A stretch of 64,000 nt of DNA from Pelomonas sp. CA6. Its GTDB lineage: Bacteria; Pseudomonadota; Gammaproteobacteria; Burkholderiales; Burkholderiaceae_C. This document shows positions 36,107 to 43,027 of this stretch, piece after piece (the first letter of the stretch is position 1; every line of letters starts with the position of its first letter). The position numbers and the translations under genes are program-made. Below the pieces are notes generated by a model. It saw only the letters and a program-made list of their open reading frames with translations, was not told the origin of the DNA and searched no databases. The DNA lies in assembly GCF_022549225.1 (NCBI RefSeq), contig NZ_JAKZFD010000001.1, positions 744,001 to 808,000 on the forward strand, in the 5' to 3' direction.

Positions 36107-36120
36107 CAAGACCTGACCCC
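36107..36120 (+). repeat. 14-bp interspersed motif CAAGACCTGACCCC, copy 2
   Basis: Identical to 9121-9134 and 40359-40372. Copies 2 and 3 agree over a longer stretch, continuing with CG(T/A)TCCGGGC. This copy sits 8 bp beyond the Fur box, between the receptor and the ComFB-like gene. Confidence 0.7.
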
Positions 36121-36168
36121 GTTCCGGGCCACCCGACTCGCGCTCAGCCCAGCGCGGGGCGACAGGCG

Positions 36169-36453
36169 TCAGTTGCGTGAATGCAGGGCCAGCCGCGCGC
36201 GCACGAAGTTGAACGCATAGTCCACCGCCTCCTTGACCGCGGCATCGCTCTCCAGGCGCTCGGACTGGGTCAGGTAGAAGGCGTAGTCCACCTGATGGCG
36301 GATGTAGCGCGGCGGCAGCCGGTTCAGCGCGACGCAGGCCACGTCCACCAGCAGGTCGGCGCTGGACGCGATCTCGGGGAACTGCGGGGCGGTTTCCATC
36401 ACGACGGCAAACACATCGCGTTCGTGGTGGTTGTAGAGCGAGGTGAAGTCCAT
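36169..36453 (-). CDS. ComFB-family protein (late competence development / c-di-GMP receptor type)
   Basis: Small protein of 94 aa: MDFTSLYNHHERDVFAVVMETAPQFP, then VDVACVALNRLPPRYIRHQVDYAFYL. The D-ACVALNRLPPRYIRH block is the hallmark of the ComFB family. In cyanobacteria ComFB proteins (CdgR) bind c-di-GMP; in Bacillus ComFB is in a competence operon, with no proven role. Betaproteobacterial members are little studied. A large GGDEF-EAL protein is encoded 6.6 kb away, but that is not evidence of a link. The neighbours nadA and the receptor do not suggest a function. Confidence 0.78.
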   Translation of the reverse strand: MDFTSLYNHHERDVFAVVMETAPQFPEIASSADLLVDVACVALNRLPPRYIRHQVDYAFYLTQSERLESDAAVKEAVDYAFNFVRARLALHSRN

Positions 36454-36580
36454 GGTCGGGCCCTGGTTGGCGGGGTGCGGTCACTGTAGCGCCGCGCGGC
36501 CCGCAAGGGCAGGCCCGTCCCGCGCCACCCCCCGGCTTGCGTGGAGGAATGCCCGGGGCAGGCGCGGCCCCGGACGAGGC

Positions 36581-37687
36581 TCAGGCGGCGCCCAGATTGG
36601 GCACCATGCCTGCGGCGGCGTGGCGCGCCTTCAGCGCCGCGGTGAAGTCCAGCATGCGCTCGATGCAGGCCAGCGCGCGGCCGCGCACGGGTTCCTCGAC
36701 CTGGATCTCGCCATGGCCCTGCTCCAGGCAGTCGACCACGCCCTGCAGGCCGTTCATCGCCATCCAGGGGCAGTGGGCGCAGCTCTTGCACGTGGCGCTG
36801 TTGCCGGCCGTCGGGGCCTCGATCAGCACCTTGTCCGGCGCCAGCTGGCGCATGCGGTGCAGGATGCCCTTGTCGGTGGCGACGACGTATTCGCGCGCCC
36901 GGCCCTCCACCACGGCCTTGATGAGCGCCGAGGTGGAGCCGACCACGTCGGCCTGGGCCACGACGGACGCGGGCGATTCCGGGTGGACCAGGATCATGGC
37001 CTGCGGATGCTGCTCGCGCAGCAGCTCCAGCTCCAGGCCCTTGAACTCGTCGTGCACGATGCAGGCGCCGTTCCACATCAGCATGTCGGCGCCGGTCTGC
37101 TCCTGGATGTAGCGGCCCAGGTGCTTGTCGGGGGCCCAGAGGATCTTTTCGCCCTGGGCCTTGAGGTGGCTGACGATCTCCAGCGCGCAGGAGCTGGTCA
37201 CCATCCAGTCGGCGCGCGCCTTCACCGCGGCGCTGGTGTTGGCGTAGACCACCACCTTGCGGTCCGGATGGGCGTCGCAGAAGGCCGCGAAGTCCTCGGC
37301 CGGGCAGCCCAGATCCAGAGAGCAGGTGGCGTCCAGGTCGGGCATCAGCACGCGCTTTTCGGGGCTCAGGATCTTGGCCGTCTCGCCCATGAAGCGCACG
37401 CCGGCGACGACCAGGGTCTGCGCCGCGTGGTCACGGCCGAAGCGCGCCATTTCCAGCGAATCGGACACGATGCCGCCGGTCTCCAGCGCCAGGTCCTGCA
37501 GGTCGCCATCGACGTAGTAATGGGCCACCAGCGCGGCGCCGCGCGCCCGGAGCAACTCCGCCGCGCGCTGCTTGAGCTGCTGGCGTTGCGCCGACGTCAG
37601 CGGCGCGGGGACCTTGGCCCAGGCATGGGCGGTGCAGGTGACGCCCTGGGCGTCCTGGCGGTCGAAGTCAAAGAGAACCTGGTTCAT
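36581..37687 (-). CDS. nadA: Quinolinate synthase
   Basis: 4Fe-4S enzyme that condenses iminoaspartate with dihydroxyacetone phosphate to quinolinate. The 368-residue product shows [54 protein letters not shown] and [16 protein letters not shown], containing the three cluster cysteines. Length matches E. coli NadA (347 aa). The ATG at 37687 gives the family start; a longer open frame upstream runs into an untranslated, palindrome-rich spacer and is rejected. Confidence 0.96.
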   Translation of the reverse strand: MNQVLFDFDRQDAQGVTCTAHAWAKVPAPLTSAQRQQLKQRAAELLRARGAALVAHYYVDGDLQDLALETGGIVSDSLEMARFGRDHAAQTLVVAGVRFMGETAKILSPEKRVLMPDLDATCSLDLGCPAEDFAAFCDAHPDRKVVVYANTSAAVKARADWMVTSSCALEIVSHLKAQGEKILWAPDKHLGRYIQEQTGADMLMWNGACIVHDEFKGLELELLREQHPQAMILVHPESPASVVAQADVVGSTSALIKAVVEGRAREYVVATDKGILHRMRQLAPDKVLIEAPTAGNSATCKSCAHCPWMAMNGLQGVVDCLEQGHGEIQVEEPVRGRALACIERMLDFTAALKARHAAAGMVPNLGAA

Positions 37688-37825
37688 CGCTGGGGCGGGC
37701 TGTGGCTGGCGGACGGGGGGGAAGAATGGTAGCTCAGAGCTTGTGGGGAGGGGGGGTGGGGGGTGTTGTGCCGCTGTTCTGTCTGCGCGGGGCGCAGAGC
37801 CCGCCGGGTCCCGGCCCGGCAGCCG

Positions 37826-37859
37826 GGTAACTTTTCCTGCGGGCCCAGGAAAAGTCACC
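37826..37859 (-). repeat. GGTAACTTTTCCTG / CAGGAAAAGTCACC hairpin
   Basis: Fourteen-nucleotide arms (37826-37839 and 37846-37859) pair except at one position around the loop CGGGCC. On the minus strand it lies downstream of the AraC-family gene and upstream of nadA. It may act as a terminator or be a copy of a dispersed extragenic element. Confidence 0.6.
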
Positions 37860-38090
37860 AAAAGGAGGGCCTGAATGCGATTTGACCGAGGCCCGCGCTG
37901 GGCACTGAGTCCTGGCCCGACGACCATCGGGGCGGCTCCACCGCTCAGGATGTAAGTCGCTCGCCGAGTACGGCTCGACTCCACACCGGGCCTCGTACCC
38001 CGTCGCACAGCCGATACTCGCGGCTCCACGCCGCGGGCATCGGCGGTATTTGGGGCCGAGCGCCGGGCCGCCCCAAGCCGGCCCACGGGG

Positions 38091-38161
38091 CGATGTGCTG
38101 GCGGCTCAATGCCGCCAGCATCGCCGTCCCCTTGGGGGACCGTCCAGCGTACCCGCTGGAC
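38091..38161 (-). terminator. Cluster of three adjacent hairpins downstream of the AraC-family gene
   Basis: Within 71 bp there are GCTGGCGGC/GCCGCCAGC (38097-38119, flanked by CGAT/ATCG), GTCCCC/GGGGAC (38126-38140) and GTCCAGCG/CGCTGGAC (38142-38161). They follow the stop of the leftward regulator gene by 15 bp. Strong stems argue for termination or a structured RNA, though no T-run is present. Confidence 0.45.
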
Positions 38162-38176
38162 GAGGGGCCCACCCCC

Positions 38177-39019
38177 TCACGCCTGCTCAAAGAACTTCCG
38201 CGGCGGCATCCCCACCGTGCGCGTCACCATCGCGCTGAAGGCGCTGGGGCTGGCATAGCCCAGCTCGGCGGCGATCAGTTGCATGGGATGGCGCCGCGCC
38301 GCCAGGCGCAGCGCATGGGCGAGCAGGGCCTGCTGGCGCCACTGCGCATAGCTGCTGCCCAGCTCCTGACGGAACAGCCGCGAGATGGTGCGCGCGCTGG
38401 CTCCGGCCTCGGCCGCCCAGTCTTCCAGCCGCGCATGGCGCTGCGGCGCCTCCAGCATGGCTTCGCACAGCCGGCGCAGGCGTTTGTCGCGCGGCAGGTC
38501 CACGCCCAGGCGCAGGCTGCGCGCCTGCGCCAGCTCGTCGCGGATCAGCGCGGCCAGCCAGGCCTCGCGCGGGCTGGCCACCTCGGCGCTGAGCGCGGCC
38601 AGCGCGACGACCAGTTCGCGCAGCAGCGGCGAGACTTCCAGCACCCGGCAGCCCTCCCAGCAGGCCTCCGCCGACGGAGGTTCCAGCAGGTAGAGGGTGC
38701 GCAGGTCGCAACGCTCCACCGCGGTCACCGCATGCACCACGCCACGCGGAATCCACACCGCGCGCGAGGGCGGCACCAGGAAGGTGTGGCGCTCGGTGCT
38801 GACCCGCACCACGCCACTGAAGGAGAACACCAGCTGCCCCCACTCATGATGGTGGGCCTGGATGTCCATGTGGTGCGCCATGCGGCGCTCCTTGGCGCGC
38901 GCCGGGCGTTCGGCGGTGGGCGCGTAGCGGCGCGGATCCAGCGGCGGCAGGCTGGTGCGAGCGCGCGGCGCGGGCACGCGGGGCTTGGCGGGGGTCAAGG
39001 GATGGGAGCGATCGGTCAT
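38177..39019 (-). CDS. AraC-family regulator with cupin-type N-terminal domain
   Basis: Regulator of 280 aa. The N-terminal half has the cupin sensor pattern (HHHEWGQLVFSFSGVVRVSTERHTFLVPPSRAVWIPRGVVHAVTA), and the C-terminal 100 residues hold two helix-turn-helix units (LEDWAAEAGASARTISRLFRQELGSSYAQWRQQ and LIAAELGYASPSAFSAMVTRTVGMPPRKFF). The start ATG 39019 was chosen because the upstream open frame crosses the divergent gene. It diverges from an MFS transporter gene with 91 bp between the starts, the usual layout for a local regulator of an efflux gene. Confidence 0.9.
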   Translation of the reverse strand: MTDRSHPLTPAKPRVPAPRARTSLPPLDPRRYAPTAERPARAKERRMAHHMDIQAHHHEWGQLVFSFSGVVRVSTERHTFLVPPSRAVWIPRGVVHAVTAVERCDLRTLYLLEPPSAEACWEGCRVLEVSPLLRELVVALAALSAEVASPREAWLAALIRDELAQARSLRLGVDLPRDKRLRRLCEAMLEAPQRHARLEDWAAEAGASARTISRLFRQELGSSYAQWRQQALLAHALRLAARRHPMQLIAAELGYASPSAFSAMVTRTVGMPPRKFFEQA

Positions 39020-39110
39020 GGCGGCGCAAACGCGGGGGCGTGGCGGGTTCTCGACAGAATTTGTCCGGCTATCGTAACCATGCCGCGTCCCCCCTGCGCA
39101 CCATGCGGAC

Positions 39111-40331
39111 ATGAACACCGCCACCCTCCCGCTGCCGGCCGCCCAGACCGCGCGCCGCGACTTCACCACCATCGGCCTGATCGGCCTGGCCCATGGCACC
39201 AGCCATTTCTTCCACATGCTGCTGCCGCCGCTGTTCCCGGTCTTCATCCGGGATTTCGGACTGAGCTATTCGCAGCTGGGCCTGCTGGTCACGGTGTTCT
39301 TCGTGATCTCGGGCGTGGGCCAGGCGCTGGCCGGCTTCATCGTCGACCGCATTGGCGCGCGGCCGGTGCTGTTCGCGGCGCTGTCCAGCTTTGTCGCGGC
39401 GGCGCTGGTGGCCTCGGTGGCCCAGGGCCTGTCCGGACTGATGCTGGCCGCGGCGCTGGCCGGTCTGGGCAACGCACCGTTCCACCCGGCCGACTTCACC
39501 ATCCTGAACAAGCGCGTGTCCCAGGCCCGGCTGGGCCATGCCTTTTCGGTGCATGGCATCACCGGCAACCTGGGCTGGGCCCTGGCACCGGTGTTCATGA
39601 TCGGGCTGACCGAGCTGCTGGGCAGCTGGCGCGGCGCCTATCTGGGCGCGGCCCTGTGGGCGCTGGCGGTGATCGCGCTGCTGGCCCTCAAGCGCGACGC
39701 GATCGACGACCGCCAGGGCAGCTGGGGCCACGAAAAGGCCGGCGCCGCCGTGCCCGACGAGCACCCCATGGCCTTCCTGAAGCTGCCCTCGGTGTGGCTG
39801 TGCTTCTCGTTCTTCTTCTTCACGACCGCGGCGCTGAGCGCGATCCAGAGCTTCGCCGCGCCCGCGCTGGCCGCGATGTACGGGCTGCCGCTGACGCAGA
39901 CGGCCTTCGTCGTGACCGGCTACATGCTGGCCGGCGCGGTGGGCATGGTGATCGGCGGCTTCCTGGTGGCGCGCTCGGCCAACCTGGAGCGCAACATCGC
40001 CTTCGCGATGAGCGCCGCCGCGCTGATGCTGCTGGCCACCGCGAGCGGCTGGCTGCCGCCCACGCTGGCCGTGGGCATGGCGGCGCTGGCCGGCTTCGGC
40101 ACCGGGCTGGCCGGCCCGTCGCGCGACATGCTGATCAAGCGCGCCGCGCCGCCCGGCGCCACCGGCCGGGTCTACGGCACGGTGTACTCCGGCCTGGACA
40201 CCGGCTTCGCGGTGGCGGCCCCCATCTTCGGCGCGCTGATGGACCGCCACCTGCATGGCCCGGTGTTCGCCGGCGCGGCGCTGGCCCTGATCGCCGGCGT
40301 GCTGGCGGCCAATCTGGTGCGCCGCCGCTGA
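39111..40331 (+). CDS. MFS transporter, fosmidomycin-resistance (Fsr)-like
   Basis: Twelve-helix major facilitator of 406 aa. The N-terminal block HGTSHFFHMLLPPLFPVFIRDFGLSYSQLGLLVTVFFVISGVGQALAGFIVDRIG resembles the Fsr/YfnC branch, with the loop 2-3 motif DRIGARPVLF and helix-4 GLGNAPFHPADFTILNKRV. A central loop (GSWGHEKAGAAVPDEHP) separates the two six-helix halves. The divergent AraC-type regulator probably controls it. The exported compound is unknown; MEP-pathway genes elsewhere in the window are not evidence for fosmidomycin. Confidence 0.85.
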   Translation: MNTATLPLPAAQTARRDFTTIGLIGLAHGTSHFFHMLLPPLFPVFIRDFGLSYSQLGLLVTVFFVISGVGQALAGFIVDRIGARPVLFAALSSFVAAALVASVAQGLSGLMLAAALAGLGNAPFHPADFTILNKRVSQARLGHAFSVHGITGNLGWALAPVFMIGLTELLGSWRGAYLGAALWALAVIALLALKRDAIDDRQGSWGHEKAGAAVPDEHPMAFLKLPSVWLCFSFFFFTTAALSAIQSFAAPALAAMYGLPLTQTAFVVTGYMLAGAVGMVIGGFLVARSANLERNIAFAMSAAALMLLATASGWLPPTLAVGMAALAGFGTGLAGPSRDMLIKRAAPPGATGRVYGTVYSGLDTGFAVAAPIFGALMDRHLHGPVFAGAALALIAGVLAANLVRRR

Positions 40332-40358
40332 TCGACTCCGCGGGAGCTTGATGCAGAG

Positions 40359-40372
40359 CAAGACCTGACCCC
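40359..40372 (+). repeat. 14-bp interspersed motif CAAGACCTGACCCC, copy 3
   Basis: Third exact copy, in the 115-bp gap between the MFS gene and the ThDP enzyme gene. With copy 2 it shares a further ten positions (CGWTCCGGGC, one mismatch) and the preceding AG. Confidence 0.7.
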
Positions 40373-40446
40373 GATCCGGGCGGCCGGCGACCATCACCAG
40401 GAAGGGGCCTTGCCGAGGCCCGGGGCGCTGCGGCTACAGTTGCCGC

Positions 40447-42168
40447 ATGAACAGCAGCAACTCTGTGCGGCCGGCCGGCCATGCGCTCGTCGAAGCCCTG
40501 ATCGCCCAGGGCGTCACCGATGTCTTCGGCGTGCCCGGCGAGAGTTATCTCGCGGTGCTGGACGGCTTTCACGAGCACCGCGAGCGCATCCGCTTCATCG
40601 CCTGCCGCCAGGAGGGCGGCGCGGCCTTCATGGCCGAGGCGGCCGGCAAGCTGGGCGGCGGCCGGCCCGGAGTCTGCTTCGTCACGCGCGGACCCGGCGC
40701 CACCAATGCCAGCATCGGCCTGCACACGGCCTTCCAGGACTCCACACCGCTGGTGCTCTTCGTCGGCCAGGTGGCGTCGGACCAGCGCGACCGCGAGGCT
40801 TTTCAGGAACTGGACTACCGCCAGTTCTTCGGTCCCGGCACGCTGGGCATGGCCAAGTGGGTGGCCGAGATCGACCGCGCCGACCGCCTGCCCGAATACG
40901 TGGCGCGCGCCTTCCACACCGCGATGCAGGGCCGGCCCGGCCCGGTGGTGCTGGCGCTGCCCGAGGACATGCTGAGCACGCCCACCGCGGCGCCGGTGCT
41001 GCCGGCGGCACGGCCTGCGCAGGCCTGGCCGCATCCGCAGGCGCTGGACGAGCTGCGCGAGCGCCTGCTGCGCGCGCAACGGCCGCTGGTGATCGCCGGC
41101 GGTGGTGGCTGGACGGGCGACGCGACGGCGGCGCTGCAGCGCTTCGCCGAGGCCTGGCAGCTGCCGGTGGGCTGCGCCTTCCGCTTCCAGGATTTGTTCG
41201 ACAACCGCCATCCGCTCTACGCCGGCGACGTGGGCATCGGCATCAATCCGCGCCTGGCCGAGCGCGTGCGCGACGCCGACCTGATCCTGGCGCTGGGCGC
41301 GCGGCTCGGCGAGATGACCACCGGCGGCTACGAACTGCTGAAGGCGCCGCGGCCGCATCAGCAGCTGATCCACATCCATGCCGGCGCCGAGGAGCTGGGG
41401 CGGGTGTACGCGGCCGATCTGCTGCTGCAGTCCGCGATGGCCAGCGCCGCGCCGGCGCTGGCCCAGCTGGCGCCGCCGCCCGGCGAGCCGGTCTGGAGCG
41501 CCTGGACGCGCGCGGCGCGCGAAGACTATGTGGGCAATCTGCAAAGCCTGCCAGTCGGGCCCATGGACATGGCCGAGGTGGTGCGCGCGCTGGAGCGCAG
41601 CCTGCCGGCCGACACGCTGTACACCAATGGCGCCGGCAACTTCGCCGGCTGGCTGCACCGCTTCCACCGCTATCCCGCGCTGCACCAGGGCGGGCGGCAC
41701 CAGCTCGCCCCCACCAATGGCGCGATGGGGTATGGCCTGCCGGCGGCGGTGGGCGCCAGCCTGCTGCAGCCGCAGCGCTGGGTGGTCAACCTGGCGGGCG
41801 ACGGCGACTTCCTGATGAACGGTCAGGAGCTGGCGACCGCGATGGCCCATGGCGCGCGGCGCCTGATCAGCGTGGTGGTGGACAACGGCAGCTTCGGCAC
41901 CATCCGCATGCACCAGGAGCGCGAGTTCCCCGGGCGCGTCAGCGGCACCGAGCTGTTCAACCCCGATTTCGCCCAGCTGGCGCGCGCCTATGGCTGGGCG
42001 TCCGAGCGCGTGGAGCAGACCGAGGCCTTCGAGCCCGCGCTGCGCCAAGCCATCGCACGCGAACAGCCGACCCTGATCCACCTGAAGCTGCCGGTCGAGA
42101 TCTCGACCAGCCGCGCGACGCTGAGCAGCATCCGCGACGCCGCGCGGCGCCGGCTCGGCCAGGGCTGA
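40447..42168 (+). CDS. Thiamine diphosphate-dependent enzyme, acetolactate synthase large subunit-like
   Basis: ThDP enzyme of 573 aa with the three-domain IlvB layout: N-terminal PYR domain (DVFGVPGESYLAVLDG; catalytic Glu in ACRQEGGAAFMAEAAGK, near residue 56), central domain, and C-terminal PP domain with NLAGDGDFLMNGQELATA...NNG-type ThDP/Mg motif (GDGDFLMN, then VVDNGSFGTI). No small regulatory subunit is adjacent, so it is probably not the biosynthetic acetolactate synthase; oxalyl-CoA-decarboxylase-, benzoylformate- or sulfoacetaldehyde-type activities are also possible. It is followed after 13 bp by an S4-domain gene. Confidence 0.85.
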   Translation: MNSSNSVRPAGHALVEALIAQGVTDVFGVPGESYLAVLDGFHEHRERIRFIACRQEGGAAFMAEAAGKLGGGRPGVCFVTRGPGATNASIGLHTAFQDSTPLVLFVGQVASDQRDREAFQELDYRQFFGPGTLGMAKWVAEIDRADRLPEYVARAFHTAMQGRPGPVVLALPEDMLSTPTAAPVLPAARPAQAWPHPQALDELRERLLRAQRPLVIAGGGGWTGDATAALQRFAEAWQLPVGCAFRFQDLFDNRHPLYAGDVGIGINPRLAERVRDADLILALGARLGEMTTGGYELLKAPRPHQQLIHIHAGAEELGRVYAADLLLQSAMASAAPALAQLAPPPGEPVWSAWTRAAREDYVGNLQSLPVGPMDMAEVVRALERSLPADTLYTNGAGNFAGWLHRFHRYPALHQGGRHQLAPTNGAMGYGLPAAVGASLLQPQRWVVNLAGDGDFLMNGQELATAMAHGARRLISVVVDNGSFGTIRMHQEREFPGRVSGTELFNPDFAQLARAYGWASERVEQTEAFEPALRQAIAREQPTLIHLKLPVEISTSRATLSSIRDAARRRLGQG

Positions 42169-42181
42169 GACAATCCGCGGC

Positions 42182-42424
42182 ATGTCACACGCCTCCCCCG
42201 CACCGGCCGCGCTGGACTTCCAGCTGCGCGGCGACTTCATCGAACTGGACAAGCTGCTCAAGGCCTGCGCGCTGGCCGACTCAGGCGGTGCCGCCCGTCA
42301 CCTGATCACGGAGGGCCGGGTGCGCGTGGATGGGCAGGTGGAGCTGCGCAAGACCGCCAAGATCCGCGCCGGCCAGCATGTCGAGCTGGACGGCCAGGCC
42401 GTGCGCGTGCTCGCCGCGGACTGA
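42182..42424 (+). CDS. YbcJ-like S4-domain RNA-binding protein
   Basis: Protein of 80 aa that is essentially one S4 fold: FIELDKLLKACALADSGGAARHLITEGRVRVDGQVELRKTAKIRAGQHVELDGQAVRVL. It matches the YbcJ family of small stand-alone S4 proteins, which bind structured RNA, possibly rRNA. It starts 13 bp after the ThDP enzyme gene, so the two may share a transcript, though functional linkage is doubtful. Confidence 0.88.
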   Translation: MSHASPAPAALDFQLRGDFIELDKLLKACALADSGGAARHLITEGRVRVDGQVELRKTAKIRAGQHVELDGQAVRVLAAD

Positions 42425-42495
42425 GCCGCGGCGCGATCTCGTTCCCCGGCCGCGAGGCGGCCCCTCTGGTTTTGCGTTTCGTCAGGAGTGCCACG

Positions 42496-42993
42496 ATGGA
42501 TTTCTCGACCTGCGACCTCTGCGACCGCCTGAAGGGCGACACCTCGGGTGCGCTGCGCTGGCTGCCAGGCAGTCTGTACCGCCGCTACGGGAGCCAGGCG
42601 CGCTTCGCCGGGCCGGTGGCCACGGTGCGCTGCTTCGAGGACAACACCCAGGTCAAGGCCGCCGTCGAAGGACCCGGCGAGGGCCGCGTGCTGGTGGTGG
42701 ACGGCGGCGGCTCGCTGCGTCGCGCGCTGCTGGGCGGCAACCTGGCCGCCAGCGCCGCGGCCCAGGGTTGGGCCGGCGTGCTGGTCCATGGCGCGGTGCG
42801 CGACCTGGCCGAGCTGCGCGCCGCAGGCCTGGGCCTGCTGGCGCTGGGCCATGTGCCCATGCCCACCGAGCGCCGCGGCCAGGGGCTGGCCGGGGTGCCG
42901 GTGCAACTGGGCGAGGTCTGGGTGCGTCCGGGCGACTGGCTCTATGCCGACGAGGACGGCGTGCTGGTCAGCGACCGGCCGTTGATGGGCTGA
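42496..42993 (+). CDS. RraA-like family protein
   Basis: Protein of 165 aa with the RraA fold: FAGPVATVRCFEDNTQVKAAVEGPGEGRVLVVDGGGSLRRALLGGNLAASAAAQGWAGVLVHGAVRDL, and the C-terminal GDWLYADEDGVLV. In E. coli RraA inhibits RNase E; many family members are instead 4-hydroxy-4-methyl-2-oxoglutarate/oxaloacetate aldolases, and GGNLAA...GVRD-type residues here (HGAVRDL) do not settle which. ATG 42496 follows CAGGAG. It ends 34 bp from the convergent GGDEF-EAL gene. Confidence 0.88.
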   Translation: MDFSTCDLCDRLKGDTSGALRWLPGSLYRRYGSQARFAGPVATVRCFEDNTQVKAAVEGPGEGRVLVVDGGGSLRRALLGGNLAASAAAQGWAGVLVHGAVRDLAELRAAGLGLLALGHVPMPTERRGQGLAGVPVQLGEVWVRPGDWLYADEDGVLVSDRPLMG

Positions 42994-43027
42994 GCGGCAC
43001 GCGCGCTCCGGGCCGTTGCCTGCCGGT

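Larger units (their letters stand above)
37688..38176. other. Palindrome-dense 489-bp intergenic region
   Basis: No coding gene is supported between nadA and the AraC-family gene (both leftward). The region holds hairpins at 37826-37859 (ACTTTTCCTG/CAGGAAAAGT type) and 38091-38161, and other GC-rich palindromic tracts between them. The CTTTTCCTG...CAGGAAAAG hairpin resembles an extragenic repeat common in Burkholderiales, which is knowledge from memory. Short open frames here have no recognisable protein character. Confidence 0.6.

Noticed and set aside
36581-38086. A 501-aa version of nadA starting in the palindromic spacer
   Set aside because: The first 130 residues have no NadA similarity and come from hairpin-rich DNA; ATG 37687 fits the family.
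37831-38161. Palindromic spacer considered as a CRISPR array
   Set aside because: The palindromes differ from each other and there is no regular repeat-spacer spacing and no cas gene.
40447-42168. Naming the ThDP enzyme ilvB/ilvI (biosynthetic acetolactate synthase)
   Set aside because: No ilvH/ilvN small subunit or ilvC is adjacent, and several other ThDP decarboxylases share these motifs.
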